This document shows positions 52,106 through 61,055 of a stretch of DNA of 64,000 nucleotides, piece after piece. A model generated the notes under the pieces. It did no database searches, was not told where the DNA came from, and saw nothing but the letters and a program-made list of their open reading frames with translations. The number at the start of each line of letters is the position of its first letter. Position 1 is the first letter of the stretch. A program made the position numbers and the translations under genes. Origin of the DNA: JAENVU01 sp963801105 (GTDB taxonomy: Bacteria; Actinomycetota; Acidimicrobiia; IMCC26256; JAENVU01); the NCBI GenBank assembly GCA_963801105.1, contig CAWDDH010000003.1:2790001-2854000 (forward strand), written 5' to 3'.

Positions 52106-53062
52106 TCAGTGCTTCTCGCTCTGCGGGTCGAACGCGTCCCGGAGGCCGTCGCCGATGAAGTTGACGCACAGCACGGTGAGCAGGATCGCGATGCCCGGGC
52201 CGTAGATCAGGTACGCCTTCGACGTGCCGACGTAGCCCTCGGCGTCCGAGAGCATCTTTCCCCACGACGAGTCCGGCGGCTGCACGCCGAAGCCGAGGAA
52301 GGACAGCGTCGACTCGGTGATGATCGCGGCCGTGACCGCCAGCGTCATGTTCACCATGATCGGGCCGATGATGTTCGGGATGATGTGGCGCACGATGATG
52401 CGCGGCCCCGAGGCGCCCGCGGCTCGCGCGGCCTCCACGTACTCCTTCTCGCGGATCGCGAGCACCTGGCCGCGCACGACGCGCGCGATGCCCATCCAGA
52501 ACAGTCCGGACAGCACGAGGATGATGACGATGTCCCGGGCGCCGAACTTGGTCAGCGCCACCGCGAGGATCGCGAGCTCCGGCACCACCAGGAAGACGTC
52601 GGTGATCCGCATCAGGATCTGATCCGATGCCTTGCCGAAGAAGCCGGCGATCGCGCCCACCGCGGTCCCGAACGCGACCGACAGGATCGCGATCGCGAAG
52701 GCGATCTTCAGCGACAGCTGCCCCGACTTGAGGATGCGGGCGAGCTGATCGCGGCCCAGCTCGTCGGTGCCGAACCAGTGGGTTCCGTTCGGCCCTACCG
52801 GCTTCGCGAGGAGGTCCTGCTTGTTGGGGTCGAACGGGCTCAGCCAGCCGACCGAGAAGCAGGCGAAGGTGATCAGGATCAGGCCGACGAGTGCGATCAC
52901 GGCGCCGCGGTGTCGGAAGAACCGCCGGCGGAACAGCTTCCACTGGCTGATCGGCTCCGGGCTGAGCTCACCATCCGGATCGAGCTCGACGCCGCCCTCC
53001 ATGGGGAGGGACGCGATCCCGCTCGGATCGCGGGCCTGGTCGGTGTCGAAGGGCAGCGTCAT
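52106..53062 (-). CDS. dppC: dipeptide ABC transporter permease
   Basis: 318 residues, six helices: the first near residue 55 (A-V-I-A-L-V-G-L-I-L-I-T-F), then the DppC-type loop with H-W-F-G-T-D-E-L-G-R-D and the EAA motif E-A-A-R-A-A-G-A-S-G. ATG 53062 overlaps the dppB stop, which decides it over the longer reading. Confidence 0.92.
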   Translation of the reverse strand: MTLPFDTDQARDPSGIASLPMEGGVELDPDGELSPEPISQWKLFRRRFFRHRGAVIALVGLILITFACFSVGWLSPFDPNKQDLLAKPVGPNGTHWFGTDELGRDQLARILKSGQLSLKIAFAIAILSVAFGTAVGAIAGFFGKASDQILMRITDVFLVVPELAILAVALTKFGARDIVIILVLSGLFWMGIARVVRGQVLAIREKEYVEAARAAGASGPRIIVRHIIPNIIGPIMVNMTLAVTAAIITESTLSFLGFGVQPPDSSWGKMLSDAEGYVGTSKAYLIYGPGIAILLTVLCVNFIGDGLRDAFDPQSEKH

Positions 53063-54033
53063 GTCAGCCGCACCCGCGGATCGAGGATGCCGTAGAGGAG
53101 GTCCGCGATCAGGTTGAACAGGATGATGAACGTGGCGCTGATGATCATCCACGCGACGACCACGTTGGTGTCACCGACCACGAGGGAGTCGAAGAACAGC
53201 CGCCCCATGCCGGGGATCGAGAAGATCTTCTCGGTGATGATCAGGCCGCCGAAGAGCGCTCCCGTCTCGAGCGCGACGATCGTCACGAACGGCACGAGCG
53301 CATTGCGGGCGGCATGCTTCCAAGTGATCGTGCGCCGCGGCACGCCCTTGGCGCGTGCCGTGCGGATGTAGTCGGTCGAGAGCACATCGAGCATCGAGGT
53401 CCGCAGGTACCGGCTCCAGGACGCGATGCTCTGGACCGTCAGCGTCAGCACCGGGAGTGCGAGGTGCCGTAGGTAGTCCAGGTTGAAGCCGGTCTGTCCC
53501 GGCGTGTGGAGCCCGACGGCGTAGAAGATCGGCTCCTTGAGGTCGAACCACTCCCTCGGCTGGCTCGCGAGGAACTGGATCGACAGCAGGCCGAACCAGA
53601 ACGGCGGCATCGCGATCCCGATGAACGCGAGTGTCGTGAGCGTGTAGTCCGGGATCGAGTACTGGCGCACCGCCGAGAAGACACCCACGAACATCGCCAC
53701 CCCGATCGCGAGGAGCGACCCGAAGAACATGAGCTGGACGGTGTTCCACATCGCCGACGGGAGCATGTCGGCGACTTCCTGGTTCGTCCGCGAGCTGGTG
53801 CCGAGATCCCCCTGGGCCGCGTTGCCGATCCACTTGCCGAACTGAGTGGTGATCGGCTTGTCGACGCCGAGGTTCGCCTCACAGCGCCGGACCGCGGTCG
53901 TGCCCTCCTTCGAGGCCGACAGCTTGATGCACGGGTTCCCGAACGCCTGCCGCGAGAGCACGAACGTGAGGAACGACGCGAGCAGCAGGACCGGGATCGC
54001 GTAGAGGGCGCGCCGGGCGATGTAGGTCAGCAT
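53059..54033 (-). CDS. dppB: dipeptide ABC transporter permease
   Basis: 324 residues, six helices; R-A-L-Y-A-I-P-V-L-L at the N-terminus and the EAA-type loop R-T-A-R-A-K-G-V-P-R. A C-x6-C pair lies in the first periplasmic loop (N-P-C-I...R-C-E). Starts at ATG 54033, downstream of a strong hairpin that follows dppA. Confidence 0.92.
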   Translation of the reverse strand: MLTYIARRALYAIPVLLLASFLTFVLSRQAFGNPCIKLSASKEGTTAVRRCEANLGVDKPITTQFGKWIGNAAQGDLGTSSRTNQEVADMLPSAMWNTVQLMFFGSLLAIGVAMFVGVFSAVRQYSIPDYTLTTLAFIGIAMPPFWFGLLSIQFLASQPREWFDLKEPIFYAVGLHTPGQTGFNLDYLRHLALPVLTLTVQSIASWSRYLRTSMLDVLSTDYIRTARAKGVPRRTITWKHAARNALVPFVTIVALETGALFGGLIITEKIFSIPGMGRLFFDSLVVGDTNVVVAWMIISATFIILFNLIADLLYGILDPRVRLT

Positions 54034-54056
54034 GCACGAACCGGGGAAGGGACGGC

Positions 54057-54086
54057 GTGGGCCCGGCCGGACTCGGCCGGGCCCAC
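54057..54086 (-). terminator. intercistronic stem-loop between dppA and dppB
   Basis: GTGGGCCCGGCCG / CGGCCGGGCCCAC, a perfect 13-bp stem with a 4-nt loop. Such a hairpin after a binding-protein gene commonly acts as a partial terminator or stability element, keeping dppA expression above that of the permease and ATPase genes. Confidence 0.7.
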
Positions 54087-54117
54087 GGTCCTACAGGATG
54101 CCGTCACGTCGACGGGC

Positions 54118-55810
54118 CTAGGAGGCGAGGCTCCACTCGTCGAGGTTCCAGAACATGGCGAAGATCGGGTTGTCCCCGGTCACGCCCTGGATGCGCGTGC
54201 TCCACAGCGAGATGTTCGGCAGCGGGTCGATCGGGAGCGAGACCATGTTCTCGCCCATCAGGAGATCGGCCTGCTTGCCCGCCGGCCTCGCGTGCCGACT
54301 GGTCCGACGAGGAGTCGACGGTCTGGAGCAACGGGTCGATCTCCGGCTGGTTGATGCGCTGCCAGTTCTGACCCGAGTTGTTGTTCGCCTTGCTCGGGAT
54401 GTTGCCCGAGCAGACGATCGTGCACAGGCCGGTGTCCAGGTCGGTCCGGACCTGGGCGTAGAGCCCGAGCTGGTACTTGCCGGCCGGCAGCGTCTTGCCG
54501 AAGAGCTGCGCCGCCGACTGGTTCTTGATCTTCAGCTGGAAGCCGGCGTCCGCGACCTGCTGCTGGACGATCTGCTCGGTCAGCTCACGCCGCTTGTTCT
54601 CGGTCGTGGAGTTGACCGTGATCGTCGCCTTCTTGCCGTTCTTGGTCCACACGCCGCCCTGCTTCGCCCACCCGTCGCCGGTCATCAGCTGGTTGACCAT
54701 GTCGAGGTTGCGGGTGTACTTCGCGAACTCGGTCGGATCCGAGATCGCCGACTGGATGGGCGGGTTGAGCGAGTTCATCGCCTGCGTGACGCCGAGGTCG
54801 CCGAAGAGGCGGGACACGGTGGCGTCACGATCGATCGAGTAGGCGAAGGCCTGGCGCACGGCCAGCGAGTCGAACGGGAACTTGGCGTTGTTCATCCACA
54901 GCGCCTCGAGGTTGCCCGTGTCGGCGTTGATGTCCTTCTCCGCACCGGGCAGGCCCTTCTTGATCGCCTCGACCGCGTCGAGCTGGGGCTGCGGGTAGAT
55001 CGCGAGGACCTCGCCGTTCTTGAACGCCTGGAACTCGGCTGCGGTGTCGGGGATGAACCGGAAGATCACCTTCGACAGCTTCGGCGGGGTGCCGTACCAG
55101 TTCGGGTTCGGTGTGAGGGTCACGTCGACGCCCCGGTGCCACTTGGCGATCCACGGACCTCCGGAGAAGTCGTAGCCGTTCGTCATCATCTTGGAGCGGT
55201 TCTTCCCGGCCAGGATGTGTGAGGGCATGATCCCGTAGAGGCCGCCACCGAAGAGCGATGGCCAGGCGCCGTAGGACTCCTTGAAGGTCACGACCGCGGT
55301 CTTCGGGTCGCTCGAGTCGACGCTCTCGATCTTGTCGTAGCCGGTCTTGTCGTAGATGTCCGAGCCCTGGGCGATCTGCTCCCAGGTGTACTTGAAGTCC
55401 TCGGAGGTGATCGGCGCCTTGTCGGACCACACCGCGTCCGGGTTGATGTGGTAGGTCACCGTCTGCTTGCCGTTGACCTGGGTGACCTCGGGCATCCCGG
55501 TCATGAGGATCGACGGGACGCTCTTCCACTCGCCGTCGACCTTCTGATAGTTGAAGACGCGGGGCATCGTGTGCTCCATCATCACCCAGACGCCCCAGGA
55601 GGATCCGCCGCAGCTGGCGATCCAGTCCGCGCAGTCCATCTCCTGCTCGGCACCCAGGACGAGCGTGCCGTTGCCGCTCTTGGGTGCCGGTGTGGTCGTG
55701 CTGGTTTCCTTGCCGGAATCACCGGCCTTGGAACCGCTGCTGCCGCATGCGGCGAACACCGTCGCGAACACCGCGATCAGTGCAATCAGCGAACGTCGGG
55801 TACGAAGCAC
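54118..55810 (-). CDS. dppA: dipeptide ABC transporter substrate-binding lipoprotein, apparent frameshift near the 3' end
   Basis: About 563 residues when one base is removed. Signal peptide with lipobox F-A-A-C (Cys about 22), Ser/Thr linker, then the family 5 SBP fold (Y-H-I-N-P-D-A-V-W-S-D, V-T-F-K-E-S-Y, A-F-A-Y-S-I-D-R). The original frame runs on past 54118 with a nonsense C-terminus; with one G removed from the G/C run near 54277-54286, it continues G-K-Q-A-D-L-L-M-G-E-N-M to the stop at 54118. GTG start with GGGGAGGTC upstream. First gene of dppABCDF. Confidence 0.85.
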
Positions 55811-55860
55811 TCGAGACCTCCCCGTCTCTCGGGCCTGCCGAGGTTGCTATCGGCAGGGAT

Positions 55861-56094
55861 TCAAGTGAGCCGAAGTCCCAACAGGATCGTCGTGAATCCG
55901 AACACGATCGAGACGATGACCGTGATGCGGTCCAGGTTCCGCTCCACCGCCGTCGAGCCGGCCATCGATCCGCCGAGGGAACCGCCGCCGAACATGTCGG
56001 AGAGTCCACCGCCTCGTCCCGCGTGGAGCAGGACGAGGATGATCAAGGACGAGCTGACGATGATGTGCAGAATCAGGATGATCGCGTTGAGCAC
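55861..56094 (-). CDS. secG: preprotein translocase subunit SecG
   Basis: 77 residues; two helices flanking the conserved G-R-G-G-G-L-S-D-M-F-G-G-G loop. SecYEG translocon accessory. Located as usual after tpiA. Confidence 0.93.
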   Translation of the reverse strand: MLNAIILILHIIVSSSLIILVLLHAGRGGGLSDMFGGGSLGGSMAGSTAVERNLDRITVIVSIVFGFTTILLGLRLT

Positions 56095-56175
56095 CGGGTC
56101 TCCTTCTGAGCGCTGGGAAATCTATCCGGCTCCGGGGCCCGTTCTCGCCTCTTCGCGCCGGAAATCCACGTCGCC

Positions 56176-56949
56176 CTAGCTTCGATAGCGGACGATCCGG
56201 GCGAAATCCTCGGGATCGAGCGAAGCGCCGCCGACGAGCGCACCGTCGATCCCGGGACGTTCCATGAGCGCCGCGATGTTCCCGGGCTTCACGCTCCCGC
56301 CGTACTGGATCCGGACCTGCTCGGCCGCGTCGGCGCCGCCGACCTCCCCCACGGCGGCCCGGACGACCGCGATCGTGCCCTCGGCGTCCTCCGGCGTGGC
56401 GTTCTGGCCCGTCCCGATCGCCCAGATCGGCTCGTAGGCGACGACCGTGCTGCCGACCTGCGCCTTGGGCACGCCCGCGAAGGCGGCCCGGATCTGGCCG
56501 GTCACCTTGGCCTCGGTCGTTCCCGCCTCCCGCTCGGCGAGCGTCTCGCCCACGCACAGGATCGGGGTCATCTGGTGCCTGCGGATCGCCTTGAGCTTGG
56601 CGTTGACCATCTCGTCGGTCTCGCCGAAGAGCTCCCGACGCTCCGAGTGGCCGACGATGACGTACTTGACCGTCAGCTTGGCCAGCATCGGCGGGCTCAC
56701 CTCCCCGGTGAAGGCACCCGAGTCCTCCCAGTGGCAGTGCTGGGCACCGAGCGCCACGGGGATGCGATCGGAGTCGATCGTCGTCTGGACCGAGCGCAGG
56801 TCGGTGAACGGCGGGCACAGCACCACCTCGACGCCGTCGGCATCCTTGCGGTCCAACAGGTACGAGAGCTTCTGGGTGAACTGGATCGCCGTGAAGTGGT
56901 CGTGGTGCATCTTCCAGTTCGCCGCGATGATCGGCGTCCGGTCGGTCAT
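56176..56949 (-). CDS. tpiA: triosephosphate isomerase
   Basis: 257 residues. Starts I-I-A-A-N-W-K-M-H (Asn/Lys active site), G-H-S-E-R-R (electrophilic His), A-Y-E-P-I-W-A-I-G-T-G-Q (catalytic Glu) and Q-Y-G-G-S-V-K-P. Interconverts DHAP and GAP. GGAGA precedes the ATG; 15 bp after pgk. Confidence 0.97.
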   Translation of the reverse strand: MTDRTPIIAANWKMHHDHFTAIQFTQKLSYLLDRKDADGVEVVLCPPFTDLRSVQTTIDSDRIPVALGAQHCHWEDSGAFTGEVSPPMLAKLTVKYVIVGHSERRELFGETDEMVNAKLKAIRRHQMTPILCVGETLAEREAGTTEAKVTGQIRAAFAGVPKAQVGSTVVAYEPIWAIGTGQNATPEDAEGTIAVVRAAVGEVGGADAAEQVRIQYGGSVKPGNIAALMERPGIDGALVGGASLDPEDFARIVRYRS

Positions 56950-56964
56950 GAGCGTGATCTCCGT

Positions 56965-58156
56965 TCAGGGAAGCGTGGCGGTGGATTCGCGCAGCGCGAT
57001 GAGGCCGGGGAGGTCGCCCTGCTCGATCAGCTCGAGCGACGCACCGCCGCCGGTGGACACGTGGTCGACCTCGTCCGCGAAGCCGAACTCGTGTACGGCC
57101 GCCGCGCTGTCGCCACCGCCGATGATGGTGAACCCGGGGCAGTCGGCGACCGCCGCGGCGATGGCGCGGGTTCCGGACGCGAACGGTGCGATCTCGAAGA
57201 CCCCCATCGGCCCGTTCCAGAGGACCATCCGGGCGTCGGCGATCGCGTCCGAGAAGATCGCCGCCGATTCGGGGCCGATGTCGAGGCCCTTCCAACCGGC
57301 GGGAATGCCGCCGGCCCCCACGATGCGCGGTGTCGGCGGTCTCGGTCATCTCCTGCGCGATCACGACGTCGACCGGGATCTGCACGCGACCCGTCGCGAG
57401 GAGTCGGGCGCAATCCTCGATGCGGTCCGGCTCGAGGAGCGAGTCGCCGACGTCGTGACCCTGCGCGGCGAAGAACGTGAAGGCCATCGCACCGCCGACG
57501 AGGATCCGGTCGCACCGGTCGAGCAGCGCGTCGATCACGCCGAGCTTGTCGCTGACCTTGGCGCCGCCGAGGATCGCCACGAACGGGTGCTTCGGCGCGT
57601 CGAGCATCCCCGAGAGCACCTCGACCTCACGCTGGAGCAGCCGCCCGGCCGCCGAGGGCAACACGCGGGGCGGCCCGACGATCGAGGCGTGCGCGCGGTG
57701 CGACGCGCCGAACGCGTCGTTCACGTATGCATCGACGGGTCCGCAGAGCGACACCGCGAACCCGGGGTCGTCGGTCGTCTCCCCCGGGTGGAACCGCAGG
57801 TTCTCGAGCATCATCACGTCGCCGTCGTCCAAGCTCGCGATCATCGACGCGGCGGTCGAGCCGACGACCTCGGGCGAGAGCGGGACCGGGCACCCGAGCA
57901 GCTCGCCCAGCCGCTGCGCGACCGGCGCGAGGGAGTACTGGGGGTCGGGCGCGCCCTTCGGGCGGCCGAAGTGGCTGCACAGCACGACCGCGGCGTGCTC
58001 GTCGCGCAGCCACGCGATGGTCTCCAGCGCGGCCCGGATCCGCAGGTCGTCGGTGATGACGCCGTCGCGGACGGGGACGTTGAAGTCGGCGCGCACGAGC
58101 ACGCGACGGTTCCGCACTCGACCGAGATCCTCCAGACGCGGCACTCCGCCGACCAT
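56965..58156 (-). CDS. pgk: phosphoglycerate kinase, apparent frameshift
   Basis: Reads as 397 residues with one correction. N-domain: V-R-A-D-F-N-V-P, S-H-F-G-R-P-K-G, L-L-E-N-L-R-F-type, V-N-D-A-F-G-A-S-H-R-A-H-A-S; C-domain: G-G-A-K-V-S-D-K, then V-G-A-G-G-I-P-A-G-W-K-G-L-D-I-G-P, W-N-G-P-M-G-V-F, I-G-G-G-D-S. At about 57324-57330 the frame changes: D-T-A then needs R-I-V-G-A, which two added bases (GC repeat) or one deleted would give. The enzyme is essential for central metabolism, so an error in the sequence is likely. Confidence 0.9.
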
Positions 58157-58188
58157 GACGCTCCCTCGGCCTCGGCCGTGATCCGGTG

Positions 58189-59220
58189 CTACTGGGCGCC
58201 GATGAAGCCGACGAGGTCGACCAGCCGGTTCGAGTAGCCCCACTCGTTGTCGTACCAGCCGAGCACCTTGACGGTCGGGCCGCTGACCATCGTGTCCACG
58301 GCCGAGAAGATGCACGACGACGGGTTGCCGACGATGTCCGCCGAGACGAGCGGCTCGTCGCTGTACTCGAGCACCCCACGGTACGAGGACGCGGCGGCTG
58401 CCGTCGCGAATGCGGCGTTGACCTCCTCGATGCTGGCGTCGCGCTTGAGCGTGGCAACGAGGTCGGTGATGGAGCCGGTCGGCGTCGGGACCCGCAGGGC
58501 CATACCGTCGAGCCGACCCTTCAGCTCGGGCATCACGAGACCGATCGCCCGGGCGGCGCCCGTCGAGTTCGGGATGATCGAGAGTGCCGCGGCGCGCATG
58601 CGGCGCAGGTCCGGCTTGCCACTGCGGGACGCCGTCGCCTGGTCCTGCAGCTGCTGGTCCGAGGTGTAGGCGTGCACCGTGGTGATGAAGCCCCGCTCGA
58701 TGCCGAAGCTGTCGTGGAGGACCTTCGCCAGCGGGGCAAGGCAGTTGGTCGTGCACGAGGCGTTCGAGATCACGGTGTGGGCCGCGGGGTCGAAGACGTC
58801 GTCGTTGACACCCATGCAGATCATCGTGTCGGCGTCGCCGCTCGGCGCCGAGATGACGACTCGCTTGGCGCCGCCCTCGAGGTGCTTCGCCGCGTCGGCC
58901 CGGCCCGTGAAGAGACCGGTCGACTCGATCACGACGTCCACGCCGTTGGCGGCCCAGGGGATCTTGTCCGGGTCGCGCTCCTCGAGCTTCTTGATGGCCG
59001 TGCCGTCGATCGAGAAGCCGTCGCCCGTGTCGGTGACGTCGTTGGGGAGGACACCGCCCACGGAGTCGTGTTTCAGCAGGAAGGCCATCGTGTGGGAGTC
59101 GCCGAAGGGGTCGTTGACCGCCACCAGCTCGACCCCGGCCTCCGGACCCCGGGCGAGCAACGCCCTCGTGAACGACCGACCGATGCGGCCGAAGCCGTTG
59201 ATCCCAACCCGTACCGTCAT
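58189..59220 (-). CDS. gap: glyceraldehyde-3-phosphate dehydrogenase, type I
   Basis: 343 residues. G-I-N-G-F-G-R-I-G-R (NAD), the catalytic S-N-A-S-C-T-T-N-C (Cys about 160), R-V-P-T-P-T-G-S and W-Y-D-N-E-W-G-Y-S-N-R. Oxidises GAP to 1,3-bisphosphoglycerate, feeding pgk next to it. Just 57 bp separate it from yvcK, where whiA is usually found. Confidence 0.97.
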   Translation of the reverse strand: MTVRVGINGFGRIGRSFTRALLARGPEAGVELVAVNDPFGDSHTMAFLLKHDSVGGVLPNDVTDTGDGFSIDGTAIKKLEERDPDKIPWAANGVDVVIESTGLFTGRADAAKHLEGGAKRVVISAPSGDADTMICMGVNDDVFDPAAHTVISNASCTTNCLAPLAKVLHDSFGIERGFITTVHAYTSDQQLQDQATASRSGKPDLRRMRAAALSIIPNSTGAARAIGLVMPELKGRLDGMALRVPTPTGSITDLVATLKRDASIEEVNAAFATAAAASSYRGVLEYSDEPLVSADIVGNPSSCIFSAVDTMVSGPTVKVLGWYDNEWGYSNRLVDLVGFIGAQ

Positions 59221-59277
59221 GACCCCTCCTCCGGGCGCCGTTGCCCGTGCTGTGAACAGTGGCCCTGGCGGGCCGGC

Positions 59278-60171
59278 TCAGGACTCCAGCAGAGACGCGA
59301 GCACCGGCGCCAGTTTGGCCGGTGCGTGGACCATCACGTCGGGTCGGGCGACATCGGCCACGACGACCTCCACGCCGAGGGCCTCGAGGGCCGCCGGGTC
59401 CAGGAACAGCTCGCACCGGGTGTCCACGACCACGGCGCTGAGTGGGATTCCGGCCTCGACGACGGCCCGGACGTGGTCGGCGACGTCCAGGTCGGCGGTC
59501 TCGGGCAGCTGGGCGCCGAGGTTCACGACGAGGTCGGTCCGGCCCGGGCGGGTCCGGAGGGCCGCGCGCACGTCGGGCGCAACGAGGGCCGGGAGGAGGC
59601 TGGTGAACAGCGAGCCGGGTGCCAGCACGACCTGATCGGCCCCGGTGATCGCGGGCGCGACGCTCGAGGGCGAGGGCGCCCCGGCGGGGACGAGCGCCAC
59701 GCACTCGATGCGCCCACCTGCGTTCTGCACCGCGACCTGACCGTCGACACGGGCGCCGTCGATCGTGGCGCTGAGCACCACCGGGACGGCGGTCGCGGGC
59801 AGTACCCGGCCCGAGATGCCGAGGACCGCGCCGGCCGCCGCCAAGGCCTGTTCCCAGCTGCCCGTCGCCTCGGCCAGCGCCACGAGCACGAGGTTGCCGG
59901 CTGCGTGGCCGGCGAGCTCGCCCGCGGCGAACCGATGCTCGAACGCCTCCGGCCAGGGCCCGGCGCCTTCACCGGCGAGCGCGACCAGGCACTTGCGGAG
60001 GTCCCCGACACCGAGGATGCCGAGGTCCCGGCGCAGGCGGCCGGTCGAGCCACCGTCGTCGGCGACGCTCACCACCGCGGTCACCGACGCCGCGTACTCC
60101 TGGACCGCGCGCAGCGTCACCGCGAGCCCGTGCCCGCCTCCGATCGCCACGACGGTCGGGGCCCCGCTCAC
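59278..60171 (-). CDS. yvcK: YvcK/CofD-like protein (gluconeogenesis factor family)
   Basis: 297 residues. I-G-G-G-H-G-L (UDP-sugar/nucleotide loop), V-S-V-A-D-D-G-G-S-T-G-R-L-R (metal Asp pair), G-D-L-R-K-C-L, L-A-P-G-S-L-F-T-S. UDP-N-acetylglucosamine-binding regulator of cell-wall and carbon metabolism. GTG start overlaps the rapZ stop. Confidence 0.93.
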   Translation of the reverse strand: MSGAPTVVAIGGGHGLAVTLRAVQEYAASVTAVVSVADDGGSTGRLRRDLGILGVGDLRKCLVALAGEGAGPWPEAFEHRFAAGELAGHAAGNLVLVALAEATGSWEQALAAAGAVLGISGRVLPATAVPVVLSATIDGARVDGQVAVQNAGGRIECVALVPAGAPSPSSVAPAITGADQVVLAPGSLFTSLLPALVAPDVRAALRTRPGRTDLVVNLGAQLPETADLDVADHVRAVVEAGIPLSAVVVDTRCELFLDPAALEALGVEVVVADVARPDVMVHAPAKLAPVLASLLES

Positions 60172-61055
60172 TCCCGCTCCACGTCGCGGTGGCGGATGTG
60201 TGGGTGGTAGCCGAGGTCTTCGAGGATCCCGCTGACGGCCTCGGCCATCGCGACGCTGCGGTGCCGGCCACCGGTGCAGCCGATCGCGATCGACAGGTAG
60301 GCCTTTCCCTCGCGTTCGTACGCGGGCAGCGTGAGGTCGAAGAGCCGCCCGAGCTCGTCGAGGTACGCGCTGGCCTCGGGTTGTTGCATCACGTAGTCCC
60401 GGACGGCCTCGTCGCGGCCGTCGAGGGGACGCAGCTCGTCGACCCAGTGCGGGTTCGGCAGGAACCGGCAGTCGAACACGAGGTCGACGTCGAGGGGAAG
60501 CCCGTGCTTGAAGCCGAAGCTCACGACGTCGACCTGCAGTGACGACGCGGCAGACTCCGAGGCGAAGATGGCGAGGAGCCGGTCCCTGAGCTGGTGGACG
60601 TTGAGGCCGGAGGTGTCGATGACGACGTCGGCCCGGCCCTTGAGCTCCTCGAGCAGCGCGCGCTCCTTCTGGATTCCCTCGACCAGTCGCTCGGCGTCCG
60701 CGAGCGGGTGCGGCCGCCGCGAGGCGTCGAACCGGCGGACGAGAGCGTCGTCGTTGGCCTCGAGGAACAACACGCGGGTCCGCGCGCCGAAGCCCCGGAG
60801 GTCGGCGAGGGCCTGGTCCAGGTCCTCCACGAACGAGCCCGTCCGCACGTCGACGCCGAACCCGTAGCGCTGGGGGCTGGACCCGCCGCGGGCGAGCTCG
60901 GCGACCTTGCCGATGAGCGCCGGCGGAAGGTTGTCGATCACGAAGAAGCCGAGGTCCTCGAGCACCTTCGCCGCGGTCGCCCGGCCCGCGCCCGACATAC
61001 CCGTGATCACGGTGACGTCGAGGCCGGCGGGGAACTCGGGCGGCGGGGTGGTCAC
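60168..61055 (-). CDS. rapZ: RapZ family nucleotide-binding protein
   Basis: 295 residues. N-terminal P-loop G-M-S-G-A-G-R-A-T (Arg at the usual Lys position, as often in actinobacteria), V-I-D-N-L-P-P, V-D-V-R-T, and the C-terminal S-F-G-F-K-H-G, D-C-R-F-L-P-N-P, I-G-C-T-G-G-x-H-R-S. GTG 61055 overlaps the uvrC stop. Confidence 0.94.
   Translation of the reverse strand: MTTPPPEFPAGLDVTVITGMSGAGRATAAKVLEDLGFFVIDNLPPALIGKVAELARGGSSPQRYGFGVDVRTGSFVEDLDQALADLRGFGARTRVLFLEANDDALVRRFDASRRPHPLADAERLVEGIQKERALLEELKGRADVVIDTSGLNVHQLRDRLLAIFASESAASSLQVDVVSFGFKHGLPLDVDLVFDCRFLPNPHWVDELRPLDGRDEAVRDYVMQQPEASAYLDELGRLFDLTLPAYEREGKAYLSIAIGCTGGRHRSVAMAEAVSGILEDLGYHPHIRHRDVERE

Noticed and set aside
55847..59704. 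A 1285-codon minus-strand frame spanning secG to gap.
   Set aside because: It reads through several genes out of frame; only the part 57.33-58.16 kb is real (start of pgk).
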